Source: Bin87 sp963665395 (GTDB taxonomy: Bacteria; Chloroflexota; Dehalococcoidia; Lucifugimonadales; UBA3495). From it: a stretch of 64,000 nucleotides of DNA. This document shows, in pieces, positions 55,081 through 63,963 of the stretch (its first letter is position 1; every line of letters starts with the position of its first letter). The notes under the pieces are model-generated. The model worked only from the letters and a program-made list of their open reading frames with translations, was not told the origin of the DNA and made no database searches. The stretch covers positions 3,472,001-3,536,000 of the forward strand of contig OY762251.1 of assembly GCA_963665395.2 (NCBI GenBank). Reading direction: 5' to 3'. The position numbers and the translations under genes are program-made.

Positions 55081-57075
55081 ATGACCACTTCCGGCGCTCA
55101 ACACGCCCGTCACCGCCGCTACTTCCTGATGGACATTCCACTGGAGGAGGCCACGGCGCGCTGGTTTGGCGCAATGGAAGAAGAGCGCATTTTGGCGCCT
55201 ACTGTCGCTGAACCCGTCCCCCTGGAGGCGACGGATCTCGTGGGCCGCATCACCGCCGGGCCGGTGTGGGCGGCGGTATCTTCGCCCCATTACGATGCGG
55301 CAGCCATGGACGGAATCGCGGTGCGGGCAGGCGACACCGCTGGTGCCACGGAGACGCGCCCCATTTCACTTACGGTGGGCCGGCAGGCGGTGTGGGTGGA
55401 CACCGGCGACCCCATGCCGGCCGGCATGGACGCCGTGGTAATGATTGAACACGTGAGGCGGGACGATGCCGACCCGGAGCTGTTGCGCGTGTCTGACCCG
55501 GTAGCCCCGTGGCAGCACGTGCGCCCGCTGGGCGAAGATATAGTCGCCACCGAGTTGGTACTTCCGGAAAACCACCGGGTAACACCAGTGGATTTGGGGG
55601 CGTGCGCGGCCGCCGGATTGTCCAACATCCCGGTGCGCCGTCGTCCCGTCGTCACCATCATTCCCACCGGCGACGAGCTGACGCCGTTCAACGCTCCGAG
55701 GAAACCGGGTGATATACCGGAGTTCAACTCGTTAATCCTGGCCGCAATGGCGCGGGAGTGGGGCGGCGAGCCGGTGGTTGTCGAGCCGGCACCCGATGAC
55801 TTCGACGCCATCCGGGGCGCAGTATCCGACGCTTTGCCGGCCAGCGACGCGGTGGTAATCAATGCCGGCTCCTCGGCGGGGGACGCTGATTACACGGCGG
55901 CGGTGATTGAATCCCTGGGCACGCTCCAGGTGCATGGCATCGCCATTCGTCCGGGGCATCCGGTAGCGTTGGGGATCGCGTCGGGCCGGCCCGTGCTTGG
56001 TTTGCCGGGCTATCCGGTGTCGGCGGCGTTGACTGCGGAACTGCTGCTGCGCCCGCTGCTGGATCGTCTCCTCGGAGTTGAGACGCCGGCGCGCCCGCGC
56101 ATCAAGGCTCGCATCACCCGCAAAGCGTTGTCGCCCATCGGAGAGGACGAGTTCTTGAGAGTCAAGCTTGGCCGAGTGGGCGAAAAAATGACGGCCACTC
56201 CAACGCAACGCGGCGCCGGCGTGGTCATGTCCCTGGTGCGTTCTGACGGCATCGTGCGCATCCCCCGCCACACCGAAGGGCTGGACGCCGGAACCGAGGT
56301 TGACGTGGAGTTGCTGCGCCCCGAGGCGGAGGTGGAGAATACGGTCGTAGCCATCGGCAGCCACGACCTGGCCCTGGACCTGATGCAGAGTTTCCTCCGT
56401 CGTCGCGATTGGTCTGGGGGCGCATCGGCGGTTAACCTGGCGTCGGCCCATGTGGGCAGCCTGGGCGGGCTGGCCGCCTTGCGACGTGGCGAGGCGCACC
56501 TGGCCGGCTGCCATCTTCTCGACGCCGCGACGGGCGAGTATAACGTTGCCTATGTCCGGCGGTATCTCCCCGATACCCCGGTTGCAATAGTGCGGTTGGT
56601 GGGACGCACACAGGGGCTGATAACCGCGGCGGGCAATCCGTTGGGCGTCGCCTCGCTGGAAGAGCTGCGGCGGCCTGAGGTGCGCTTTGTGAACCGACAG
56701 CGGGGTTCAGGAACCCGGGCGCTGCTTGATTACCAGCTGGAGCGTATGGGGGTGGAGCCGGAAGCGATCAATGGCTACCAGCGTGAGGAGTACAGCCATT
56801 TGGCGGTGGCGGCGGCGGTATCGGGCGGGTCGGCGGACGCAGGTTTGGGGATCCTGTCGGCAGCGCGGGCCCTGGGCTTGGGTTTCATCCCTCTGCTTGC
56901 TGAGGAATATGATCTGGTTATCCCGATGGAACATTACCGGAGCGAGCGACTGCAACCCGTGCTGACACTGCTGAACAACAACGAGAAGATCGGTCAGGAG
57001 TTTCGGGCGGGGGTGAACGCCATGGGCGGTTACGACGTTTCCCGCATGGGCGAAATGCGGGCCATCCTGCCATGA
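55081..57075 (+). CDS. MoeA domain fused to a PBP-like substrate-binding domain
   Basis: A 664-residue two-domain protein. Residues 1-410 are a second MoeA (ATMDGIAVRAGDTA-like region, GDPMPAGMDAVVMIEHVR, IIPTGDELTP, GLPGYPVSAALTAELLLRPLL). From about 420 the PBP-like domain begins (VVAIGSHDLALDLM, GSLGGLAALRRGEAHLAGCHLL, VRFVNRQRGSGTRALLDYQL, DAGLGILSAARALGLGFIPL), found also in ModE-type and TupA/WtpA-related proteins. It could bind molybdate, tungstate or an organic ligand and tune insertion. The last four bases overlap the next gene. Confidence 0.9.
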   Translation: MTTSGAQHARHRRYFLMDIPLEEATARWFGAMEEERILAPTVAEPVPLEATDLVGRITAGPVWAAVSSPHYDAAAMDGIAVRAGDTAGATETRPISLTVGRQAVWVDTGDPMPAGMDAVVMIEHVRRDDADPELLRVSDPVAPWQHVRPLGEDIVATELVLPENHRVTPVDLGACAAAGLSNIPVRRRPVVTIIPTGDELTPFNAPRKPGDIPEFNSLILAAMAREWGGEPVVVEPAPDDFDAIRGAVSDALPASDAVVINAGSSAGDADYTAAVIESLGTLQVHGIAIRPGHPVALGIASGRPVLGLPGYPVSAALTAELLLRPLLDRLLGVETPARPRIKARITRKALSPIGEDEFLRVKLGRVGEKMTATPTQRGAGVVMSLVRSDGIVRIPRHTEGLDAGTEVDVELLRPEAEVENTVVAIGSHDLALDLMQSFLRRRDWSGGASAVNLASAHVGSLGGLAALRRGEAHLAGCHLLDAATGEYNVAYVRRYLPDTPVAIVRLVGRTQGLITAAGNPLGVASLEELRRPEVRFVNRQRGSGTRALLDYQLERMGVEPEAINGYQREEYSHLAVAAAVSGGSADAGLGILSAARALGLGFIPLLAEEYDLVIPMEHYRSERLQPVLTLLNNNEKIGQEFRAGVNAMGGYDVSRMGEMRAILP

Positions 57076-57611
57076 GTTCCCGGGCCGACGCACGTATCAC
57101 CACCCGTTTAGCCGGGTTGCAGGAAGCCCGCGCCGCCTATGGGGACGCTCATCCCGAAACCTTGCGGGCCCAGCGCCGGCTGGCCCACGCCTACCGGGCG
57201 TCCCGGCGGTTTGAGGAAGCGCTGTTCTGGTTCCAGCGCGCGGCGCAAGGCAGCGCGCGGATCTACGGCGACCAGCATCCTGAAACCCTGCGTTATCGCA
57301 GCAGCCTCGCCAATTGCCACTATGCAGCCGGCAACGCCGGTCTCGCCATCGAGTTGTTTGGCGAGCTGTTCGCGGCGCGGCGCGCCGCGCTGGGCGATAA
57401 CCATCCCGATACCATGCGCAGCCGGGGCAGTCTCGCCAACGCACTGCATTCCGTGGGCCGCTACTCGGAGGCGGCGGCCCTGCATCGTCGTAACGTCGCG
57501 GACCGCGAAGATGCGCTAGGCCCGGAACATCCATCAACTGAGGCGAGCCGGCGGAACCTGGTACGGACCATCTCGAACCTTGGTGGAGAACCGGGACCAG
57601 ATTCGGGCTGA
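57072..57611 (+). CDS. Tetratricopeptide (TPR) protein
   Basis: A 179-residue protein made of TPR repeats of the kinesin-light-chain type, each about 42 residues with GD-x-HPET/DT at the turn (YGDAHPETLRAQRRLAHAY, YGDQHPETLRYRSSLANCH, LGDNHPDTMRSRGSLANAL, LGPEHPSTEASRRNLV). It should act as a protein-protein scaffold. The start overlaps the previous gene as ATGA. No catalytic residues. It is likely to be cytoplasmic and expressed with the molybdenum genes. Confidence 0.85.
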   Translation: MSSRADARITTRLAGLQEARAAYGDAHPETLRAQRRLAHAYRASRRFEEALFWFQRAAQGSARIYGDQHPETLRYRSSLANCHYAAGNAGLAIELFGELFAARRAALGDNHPDTMRSRGSLANALHSVGRYSEAAALHRRNVADREDALGPEHPSTEASRRNLVRTISNLGGEPGPDSG

Positions 57612-57672
57612 TCAAGCCCTTTCAATCGGCGAAAAACTGAACGCCGGGTTACAACGTACAGCAAGCAGGACG

Positions 57673-60309
57673 ATGGCGACCAAACAGCTGCAATTTCTCC
57701 GGGGACGAGTGCCGGCCGGGATCAAGAGGCTCAACGCGCCGCGCCTCCATTTCGGCAGGTTGGAATGGATTTTCCTTGTCATCGGTCTCATCGCGGCGGC
57801 GATGCGGCTCTGGGAATTGGATGGCCGCGCCATGCACTACGACGAGGCCATCCACCTGCATTTTTCCTGGAAATTGGCCCAAGGGATGGAGTTTGCGCAT
57901 TCGCCATGGATGCACGGGCCGTTCCAGATTGAACTGGTCGCCCTGGCGCTCAAATTCATCGGCGATACCGACTTTTTGGCCCGGCTGCCCTATGCCTTGT
58001 TCGGCGTCGTATTAGTGGTACTGCCTTATTTCCTCAGGGAGGCAATCGGCGAAAAAGGGGCGGTCTGCGCCGCCATCATATTGGCTTTCTCCCCGTCTCT
58101 GCTCTATTTCAGCCGGTTCGGGCGCAACGACATATTGATGGCGGTCTGGGCGGTGTCGCTGTTGATTATGCTGTGGCGGTACAGCGTGTCGGAACGCCGG
58201 CGCTACCTTTTTGGCGCGGCGGCGATCACCGCCCTGATGCTGGCCACCAAGGAAACGGCCTATTTCGTGATACTGTTCATGGGTATGGCGGCTTTGGGTT
58301 TGGGCTGGCGTCAAATTCTCGCCTCCCTTAGAGGGGGTCAAAGTCTCGCGGCCTGCGGGAGCGCGGCGGGGTTCTTCATCCTCCTGGCGACGCTGACCCT
58401 GCCGCAGGCGGCGGCGTTGATCGCCATAGCGCAATCGCCTTTCGGTTTGACTTTGGCGGCTCACGACACCGGGTCCACCGGAGATACTGGGGCGCCCGTT
58501 TGGGAAGCTCCCTTCGTGACCCTGCCCATTTGGGCCGCTCCGACGTGGGTCCATATAGCAGCGGCGGTGGTCCTGGTTGTTTTGGCTGTTGGATTCGCGC
58601 GCGCGGTGTGGAGAGTGCGGAGTGTCGTAGATTTGACGGCAGTGGCGGTTGCGACGCTATCCACTGTCGCGGCGGTGGCAGTGGTGGTCGCGAGCCCATT
58701 CCAACGATTGTTGTCCGAACGGAGCATACTCGCCGGAAACATAACCAGTGATATTGCGGACTACGGCGCCGGCTTGGCGTTGATGCTGTTGGCGGTCGCG
58801 CTCCTGCGCCTGAACCTGTCGGCGGTCGCCGGGTGGCGGGGAATCATGGTGCTGTTGGGGCCGGTGGCGCTGCTGACGTTTTGGTGGCTCCTGGTTTGCT
58901 GGGGTGGTTCGGCATTTATAGGCCAACTGTTGCCCGCCGGGGCCGGTGTTGAAGATTTAAGCGCGGGCAGGGTCGCAGTGAACTACCTCATACCATTGCT
59001 TGCGTTGCTGACGCTGCTGGCGGTGGGTGGAGCGGTGGGGATCGCGTGGGGCGGCGGTGTTTGGCTGGGGTGCGCGGCGGTGTTCTACGGGATTTGGATC
59101 CCACTCTACACCACTTTGTTCACCAACTGGGCCGGGATGTTCACCGGCGCGTGGCAAAGCCTCGGCTATTGGCTAATGCAGCAGGACGTGGCCCGGGGGA
59201 ACCAGCCTTGGTACTACTACTTCGTCGGGTTGGCCGTGTACGAGTTGCTGGCTTTGGCGTTTGGCATCGTGGCGGTAGTATGGCTGGTACGCCGCCGGTC
59301 CGCCTACGGCGGATTCAGCATCGTCCTGGCGGCCTGGGTGGTGGCGACGCTGGCGATCTACACCCTTGCGGCGGAGAAAATGCCGTGGCTGCTGGTGAAC
59401 ATGACCGTTCCCTTAGCCATTGCAGCGGGAATGCTGATTGGACATTTACTGGATCGAGTGCCCTGGCCTCTTGCCGGCGCCGGTGGTCGATGTCTGGTCT
59501 GGTCTTTGGTCCTTGCGCCGGCCTGGATCGGGTTGGCGATATGGATGGCCTGGCTTGCTTTGAAAGGCGACAACGGGAACATTTGGGTCTGGTTGGGCCT
59601 GCTGATCCTTTTGCCGTTGTCGGCGCTGCTGGCGGCGCTGGTGCGTGTTCAGCCGGGGGCCGGCGCGGCTGCCGCATTGGGTGTTGCCGGCCTGCTGTTG
59701 GTCTCCGGAGTGGTGGGGGCATGGAGAGCCGCATACACCTACGACGATTCCAGCTTGGAGATCCTTGCCTACGCTCAGGGATCAGCGGACCTCACGACCA
59801 CCTACGTTGACCTGAAAAACCGGGTATTTTCCGCAGCAGAGGGGTCCCAATCTGGTGTCGTCAAGGTAGATTACGATATGTGGTATCCGTTCCAATGGTA
59901 CGTGCGTAAGGAAACGGAACAGGGAACCTTGCAGTTTGACCGTTTCTGCGCTGCCAATGATGACGACGGCAGCGAAGGTTGCCGCCGGGTGGGAGAAGAC
60001 ATCGGTCCGAGCGTTTACCTCGCCGAATATGCCCACGCCGTTGACCAGGAGGACACCGACCAGTACCGCAAGGACGGGCCGATGCGAAATTTGCTGTGGT
60101 ATCCTGAAACCTACCGTCGGCCCGGAGAATCGCGCACGGACACCGGAATTTGGCGTCAGTTGAACTCCGACGTCGCGTTCTTCAGGGACACCGCCGCCGA
60201 CCCCGAGAAATTGCGTTCTGCGCTGGAATACATCATTGCGCGTCGTCAGGAAAGCGACTGGTTCACCGCCGAGTATTACCAATACACCAAAGATCGGTTC
60301 CAAGAATAG
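57673..60309 (+). CDS. Agl23-like GT-C glycosyltransferase-family protein (TIGR03663)
   Basis: An 878-residue integral membrane protein with about 12 helices. The first loop reads ELDGRAMHYDEAIHLHFSW, where D/E are the catalytic-like acidic residues of GT-C enzymes, followed by FSRFGRNDILMAVWAVSLL and ATKETAYFVILFMG. The C-terminal 170 residues are a soluble extracytoplasmic domain (DMWYPFQWYVRKETEQ). In archaea Agl23-type proteins act in lipid-linked oligosaccharide or S-layer glycosylation. The ATG 57673 is chosen because earlier codons overlap the TPR gene. The following genes encode a flippase-like and an FAD protein, consistent with a glycosylation role. Confidence 0.82.
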   Translation: MATKQLQFLRGRVPAGIKRLNAPRLHFGRLEWIFLVIGLIAAAMRLWELDGRAMHYDEAIHLHFSWKLAQGMEFAHSPWMHGPFQIELVALALKFIGDTDFLARLPYALFGVVLVVLPYFLREAIGEKGAVCAAIILAFSPSLLYFSRFGRNDILMAVWAVSLLIMLWRYSVSERRRYLFGAAAITALMLATKETAYFVILFMGMAALGLGWRQILASLRGGQSLAACGSAAGFFILLATLTLPQAAALIAIAQSPFGLTLAAHDTGSTGDTGAPVWEAPFVTLPIWAAPTWVHIAAAVVLVVLAVGFARAVWRVRSVVDLTAVAVATLSTVAAVAVVVASPFQRLLSERSILAGNITSDIADYGAGLALMLLAVALLRLNLSAVAGWRGIMVLLGPVALLTFWWLLVCWGGSAFIGQLLPAGAGVEDLSAGRVAVNYLIPLLALLTLLAVGGAVGIAWGGGVWLGCAAVFYGIWIPLYTTLFTNWAGMFTGAWQSLGYWLMQQDVARGNQPWYYYFVGLAVYELLALAFGIVAVVWLVRRRSAYGGFSIVLAAWVVATLAIYTLAAEKMPWLLVNMTVPLAIAAGMLIGHLLDRVPWPLAGAGGRCLVWSLVLAPAWIGLAIWMAWLALKGDNGNIWVWLGLLILLPLSALLAALVRVQPGAGAAAALGVAGLLLVSGVVGAWRAAYTYDDSSLEILAYAQGSADLTTTYVDLKNRVFSAAEGSQSGVVKVDYDMWYPFQWYVRKETEQGTLQFDRFCAANDDDGSEGCRRVGEDIGPSVYLAEYAHAVDQEDTDQYRKDGPMRNLLWYPETYRRPGESRTDTGIWRQLNSDVAFFRDTAADPEKLRSALEYIIARRQESDWFTAEYYQYTKDRFQE

Positions 60310-60322
60310 AAGAGGTTTGCAC

Positions 60323-60850
60323 ATGACGACGACGCCCGCGTTGCCGGAACCCGGATTTGCTACGGTAGAAGACCGGGTGCAAATCAGCCGGCGGTTGATC
60401 CAACAAGCGCCTTACGAGCTTGACCGGGGCGACCGTCTCCAGGCCACCGAGAAGATTTGGGGCGCGCTAGCCCAGATGCTCAAGGCGCACGGGCAGCAGC
60501 GGGGTTGGATGAACCTGGGCAGCCATCGCACCGTCGGCCATATCGCAAGACAATTGTCCGCTGAATACGACAGCCGCAGCATCATTGATGCCTACGTCGC
60601 GGCTGATAACGGCCATCGGAATTTTTACGATAACGAAATGAGCCCACCGGAAATTACAGAAATCATAGCGACGGTAGCAGGGGTGTTGCCTGATTTGGAA
60701 AGAGCGTTGCGCGAACCGCCGCGGCCCTACACTATCCGCGAAGTTGACCGTTGGCGGGTGAGAACACTCACGGGAAGGCAGAATTTGGAGATTGGCGATA
60801 CCTCCCCGGTGGGATTCTCAAACACGCACCCGTCTCCCGACGCCGATTAA
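60323..60850 (+). CDS. PaREP1/HEPN-like protein C
   Basis: A 175-residue protein whose central 110 residues carry ATEKIWGALAQMLKAHGQQRGW, SHRTVGHIARQLSAEYD, DNGHRNFYDNEMSPPEI, matching the pair at 18803-19542. The extra C-terminal 55 residues (REVDRWRVRTLTGRQN) are Arg-rich and less conserved. Its start ATG 60323 is 13 bases after the Agl23-like gene. A role in glycosylation is not supported; it may be a regulator or an accidental passenger. Confidence 0.65.
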   Translation: MTTTPALPEPGFATVEDRVQISRRLIQQAPYELDRGDRLQATEKIWGALAQMLKAHGQQRGWMNLGSHRTVGHIARQLSAEYDSRSIIDAYVAADNGHRNFYDNEMSPPEITEIIATVAGVLPDLERALREPPRPYTIREVDRWRVRTLTGRQNLEIGDTSPVGFSNTHPSPDAD

Positions 60851-60852
60851 CG

Positions 60853-61974
60853 ATGACCTACTTCCTTGGCAATTGGCGCTTCTGGGCGGGTGTGCTGGTC
60901 AGCGTGGTGGCGCTGGGCCTGCTGGTGTTGCTGGTGGACCGGCGGGAGCTGATGGAGGCGTTGCTGACCGCAAACTACCTCTATCTGGCGCCGGCCATCG
61001 TGCTGTATTTCATCGGACAGTGGTTCCGCGCCCTGCGCTGGCAATATTTGCTGTCGCCCATCGACCGCATTCCCGCCCGGCGGCTGTATCCCGTCATCAT
61101 CATCGGTTATATGGCGAACAACGTGCTGCCGGCCCGGTTGGGCGAACTGGTGCGGGCCGTCTATCTTTCGCAGCGGGAAAAATCGGTCAGCGTCCCGGCG
61201 TCCATCGCCACGCTGAGTGTGGAGCGGCTGTACGACGGGCTCACGCTGCTGGCCATGGGCGCGGTGGCAGCGCCCATCCTGCTGGCCGCCGGCCGGTTCA
61301 ACGACGCCAGCCTGGCCCACCAGTCCACTGCCATCGTGCTGATGGTGGGCGTCATTCTCAGCTTCGCAATCGCGTTGGTAGCGCTGACGGCGCTGGCGAC
61401 CAGCCGTCGGGCCGTGGATTGGCTCGTGGCCCTGGCGGTAATCCTGCCGGCCAGGTTCCGCGTTATAGCCACGGACGTTATTCACGGATTCGTTGAAGGC
61501 TTGGCCGCGCTGAATTCTCCCCGCAAGCACGCTGTACTGTTCCTGGGTTCCCTGCCGGTGTGGCTGGCGGAGGCCGGCGTGTATCTCATCGTGGCGTACT
61601 CCTTCAACCTTCAGGACTACTTCAGTTCGTTCTGGTTGCTGGCGGCGGCGATTCTGCTGGTAACGGTTACGTCGAATCTCATCACCGCCATACCGGCGTC
61701 CATCGGCGGCATCGGCCCCTTCGAGGTGGTAGCCCAGCAGACCCTGGTGGCGCTGGGCATCGGCGCGGCGCTGGCGGCGGCCTATACGGTGGCGGTGCAT
61801 CTGGTCGCGCTGTGGCTGCCGGTCAACATCGCCGGGTTGGTTTTGCTCCTCTGGCACAACCTGTCGCTGCGCCGGCTGACGGCCTTACCGGAAGGGGAGA
61901 CGGAGAGCGAACCGGACGGCGCGACAACCCCGGTTCCCGGACGTACCGGAGCGGGCGCCGCACAGGATAATTGA
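60853..61974 (+). CDS. Flippase-like domain protein (AglD/UPF0104 type)
   Basis: A 373-residue membrane protein with about eight helices. RALRWQYLLSPIDRIPARRLYPVIIIGYMANNVLPARLGELVRA has the family signature P-x-R-x-G-E, followed by SVERLYDGLTLLAM and TAIPASIGGIGPFEVVAQQTLVAL. Members are related to lysyl-phosphatidylglycerol synthase N-terminal domains and to AglD, and are thought to flip lipid-linked sugars. The hydrophilic C-terminus (EGETESEPDGATT) is disordered. It follows the PaREP1-like gene by two bases. Confidence 0.85.
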   Translation: MTYFLGNWRFWAGVLVSVVALGLLVLLVDRRELMEALLTANYLYLAPAIVLYFIGQWFRALRWQYLLSPIDRIPARRLYPVIIIGYMANNVLPARLGELVRAVYLSQREKSVSVPASIATLSVERLYDGLTLLAMGAVAAPILLAAGRFNDASLAHQSTAIVLMVGVILSFAIALVALTALATSRRAVDWLVALAVILPARFRVIATDVIHGFVEGLAALNSPRKHAVLFLGSLPVWLAEAGVYLIVAYSFNLQDYFSSFWLLAAAILLVTVTSNLITAIPASIGGIGPFEVVAQQTLVALGIGAALAAAYTVAVHLVALWLPVNIAGLVLLLWHNLSLRRLTALPEGETESEPDGATTPVPGRTGAGAAQDN

Positions 61975-61977
61975 GCT

Positions 61978-63315
61978 ATGCGTGTAGGTATCATCGGAGG
62001 CGGCGCGGCCGGCCTGGCCGCCGCCCTGGAACTGACCAACCGGGGACATTTCGCCGAGGTGTTCGAGGTCGCTCCCTTCCTGGGCGGGCAGGCGTCAACT
62101 TTTGAGGTGGGCGGCGGCCAGTTGGAGCGAGGGTATCACCACCTGTTCGTCAGCGACACCGATATGGTGGAGTTGGTGGACGAGCTTGGGCTGGGCGACT
62201 CTATGGAATGGCTGGAGTCGAAGGTGGGGCTGTTCCACGGTGGCCGCATCTGGGATTTCGCCACCCCAATGGACCTGTTGCGCTTTTCTCCGCTGCCTTT
62301 CGCCCAGCGCATCCGGCTGGGATTGTGGACGTTCCTCTTGCAGAAAACCCGCAACTGGCGCAAGTTTGAGGACGTTACCGCCGCCGAATGGACCCGCAAA
62401 CACATGGGAGAGGCGGCCTACCGAGTAATCTGGGAACCCATGCTGCGGGGCAAGTTCGGCGACTACTACGACCAGGTCAGCATGACCTGGCTGTGGGGCA
62501 AGATCTACCTCAGGGTAGCGTCGCGGAAACGGATGCAGAAGGAGCGGTTGGGCTATCCGATGTGCAGCTTCGGCGCGGTGTTCGACACCTGCGGGGAGCG
62601 TATTGTGGAGCAGGGCGGTCAAGTGCATATTGGCGCGGCGGTGCGCCGCATCAACGTCGCCGATGGCCGCGCCACCGGCTTCACCGCCGCCGTGAAGGGC
62701 GGCGACGCGCGGGATTACGAGTACGACGCGGTCATTGCCACCACCCCGTCCAACGTGTTCACCCGGCTGGCGCCTGACTTGCCCGACGATTACCGCGCCG
62801 TGCTGGAATCGGCCCGCTACCTGTCGGCGGTGCTGCTGATCCTGGTGCTGGACCGGCCCTTGACGTCAAAGTACTGGCTCAACGTGGCCGACCGCAGCCT
62901 GCCTTTCGTCGGCGTCATCGAGCACACCAACATGATCGACCGCAACCTGTACGGCGGCCAGCACATTGTCTATCTCACCAACTACCCCGACCGCGAAAGC
63001 GAGCTGTATCGCAAGGAACCGGCGGAGTTGCTGGAGGAGTTCGTTCCCTACCTGCAACGATTGAACCCCGATTTCAAGCGGGATTGGATCCTGGAGTACC
63101 ACCATCACCGGGTTGACGGGGCGCAGCCGATAATTGGCGTCAATTACAGTGAACGCATCCCGGACCACCGGACGCCGTTCCGGTCGCTGTACCTGGCCAA
63201 CACCACGCAAATCTACCCGGAAGACCGGGGAACCAACTACTCGGTACGCATGGGCCGGCAGGTGGCGCGGATGGTTTTGGAGGATTGGGATAAGGGCGCA
63301 TCAATTGATGTATAA
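61978..63315 (+). CDS. FAD-dependent oxidoreductase, amine oxidase/NAD(P)-binding type
   Basis: A 445-residue FAD protein. The dinucleotide motif GIIGGGAAGLAAALELTNRGH is at residues 4-24, followed by FEVAPFLGGQASTFEVGGGQLERGYHHLF, and the C-terminal FAD loop is LYLANTTQIYPEDRGTNYSVRMG. Organisation resembles protoporphyrinogen oxidase, carotenoid desaturase and UDP-galactopyranose mutase-like amino-oxidases. The presence beside Agl23-like and flippase-like genes suggests a role in isoprenoid-lipid or sugar chemistry, perhaps saturating or desaturating the carrier, as inference. ATG 61978 is three bases after the previous stop. Confidence 0.85.
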   Translation: MRVGIIGGGAAGLAAALELTNRGHFAEVFEVAPFLGGQASTFEVGGGQLERGYHHLFVSDTDMVELVDELGLGDSMEWLESKVGLFHGGRIWDFATPMDLLRFSPLPFAQRIRLGLWTFLLQKTRNWRKFEDVTAAEWTRKHMGEAAYRVIWEPMLRGKFGDYYDQVSMTWLWGKIYLRVASRKRMQKERLGYPMCSFGAVFDTCGERIVEQGGQVHIGAAVRRINVADGRATGFTAAVKGGDARDYEYDAVIATTPSNVFTRLAPDLPDDYRAVLESARYLSAVLLILVLDRPLTSKYWLNVADRSLPFVGVIEHTNMIDRNLYGGQHIVYLTNYPDRESELYRKEPAELLEEFVPYLQRLNPDFKRDWILEYHHHRVDGAQPIIGVNYSERIPDHRTPFRSLYLANTTQIYPEDRGTNYSVRMGRQVARMVLEDWDKGASIDV

Positions 63316-63321
63316 TATAAT
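63299..63321 (+). promoter_or_regulatory. Palindromic operator and -10 for vapBC
   Basis: CATCAATTGATG (63299-63310) is a perfect 12-bp palindrome, immediately followed by TATAAT (63311-63316), a good -10 for the downstream genes. A VapB-type antitoxin would typically bind such a site. It lies in the last codons of the FAD oxidoreductase gene. Confidence 0.55.
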
Positions 63322-63341
63322 GCGTGTGATAGGAGAGTGTT

Positions 63342-63539
63342 ATGAGAACGACTGTGAACCTGGATGACGAATTACTGGAAGATGCCAAATGGCTCACTGG
63401 CATAGATGGCACGACGCAACTCGTCAATGCGGCTCTCAAAGCGTTGGTCGAGCGGGAAGCCGCCAGGAGATTGGCGAAAATGGGTGGTACCATGCCCGAC
63501 CTGCAGCCAATCCCTCGTAGGCGCAGCGAACTGTCATGA
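63342..63539 (+). CDS. vapB: VapB-type antitoxin
   Basis: A 65-residue protein with an N-terminal ribbon-helix-helix (MRTTVNLDDELLEDAKWLTG, then GTTQLVNAALKALVERE) and a C-terminal tail that would wrap the toxin. AGGAG lies 11 bases before ATG 63342. Its stop overlaps the start of the PIN toxin gene as ATGA, the standard vapBC arrangement. Confidence 0.88.
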   Translation: MRTTVNLDDELLEDAKWLTGIDGTTQLVNAALKALVEREAARRLAKMGGTMPDLQPIPRRRSELS

Positions 63540-63907
63540 TACTGGTCGACACCCCGGTGTGGATAGATCATTGGCGTTCGCCTTTATTCCACCTGATAGA
63601 ACTCCTCAGTAGCGGGGAGATATTGACTCACCCCATGGTAATTGGCGAGTTGGCGTGCGGAAATATACGGGATCGTCAACAAACCATTCGAATTCTGAAC
63701 AGATCGCCGCGGGCGCCCTGGGCCGGCCACTCGGAGGTAATTGACTTCATTGAGGCGCGACGACTCATGGGACGGGGGATCGGCTACATTGACGTACACC
63801 TTTTGGCATCGGCCATGTTAGACGACGCTACGAAACTGTGGACTGTTGATCGCCGGCTGCATACCGCTGCCGTCGAATTGGTGATTGCCTACGAGATTGC
63901 TGAATAA
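63536..63907 (+). CDS. vapC: VapC-type PIN toxin ribonuclease
   Basis: A 123-residue PIN-domain toxin. Acidic residues of the active site are Asp in MILVDTPVWIDHW, Glu in VIGELACGN, Asp in GIGYIDVHLLASA and Asp in LWTVDRRLHTAA. It cleaves RNA, typically tRNA or rRNA, when not bound by VapB. Start overlaps vapB by four bases. A hairpin (GCAGGT/ACCTGC and GGCGCC arms) follows at 63964-64000 and may end transcription. Confidence 0.92.
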   Translation: MILVDTPVWIDHWRSPLFHLIELLSSGEILTHPMVIGELACGNIRDRQQTIRILNRSPRAPWAGHSEVIDFIEARRLMGRGIGYIDVHLLASAMLDDATKLWTVDRRLHTAAVELVIAYEIAE

Positions 63908-63963
63908 GGGGATGGAGATGTCCGAACGGCGGCAAGCCCTCTCGCAGATATTCTATTGGTTGG

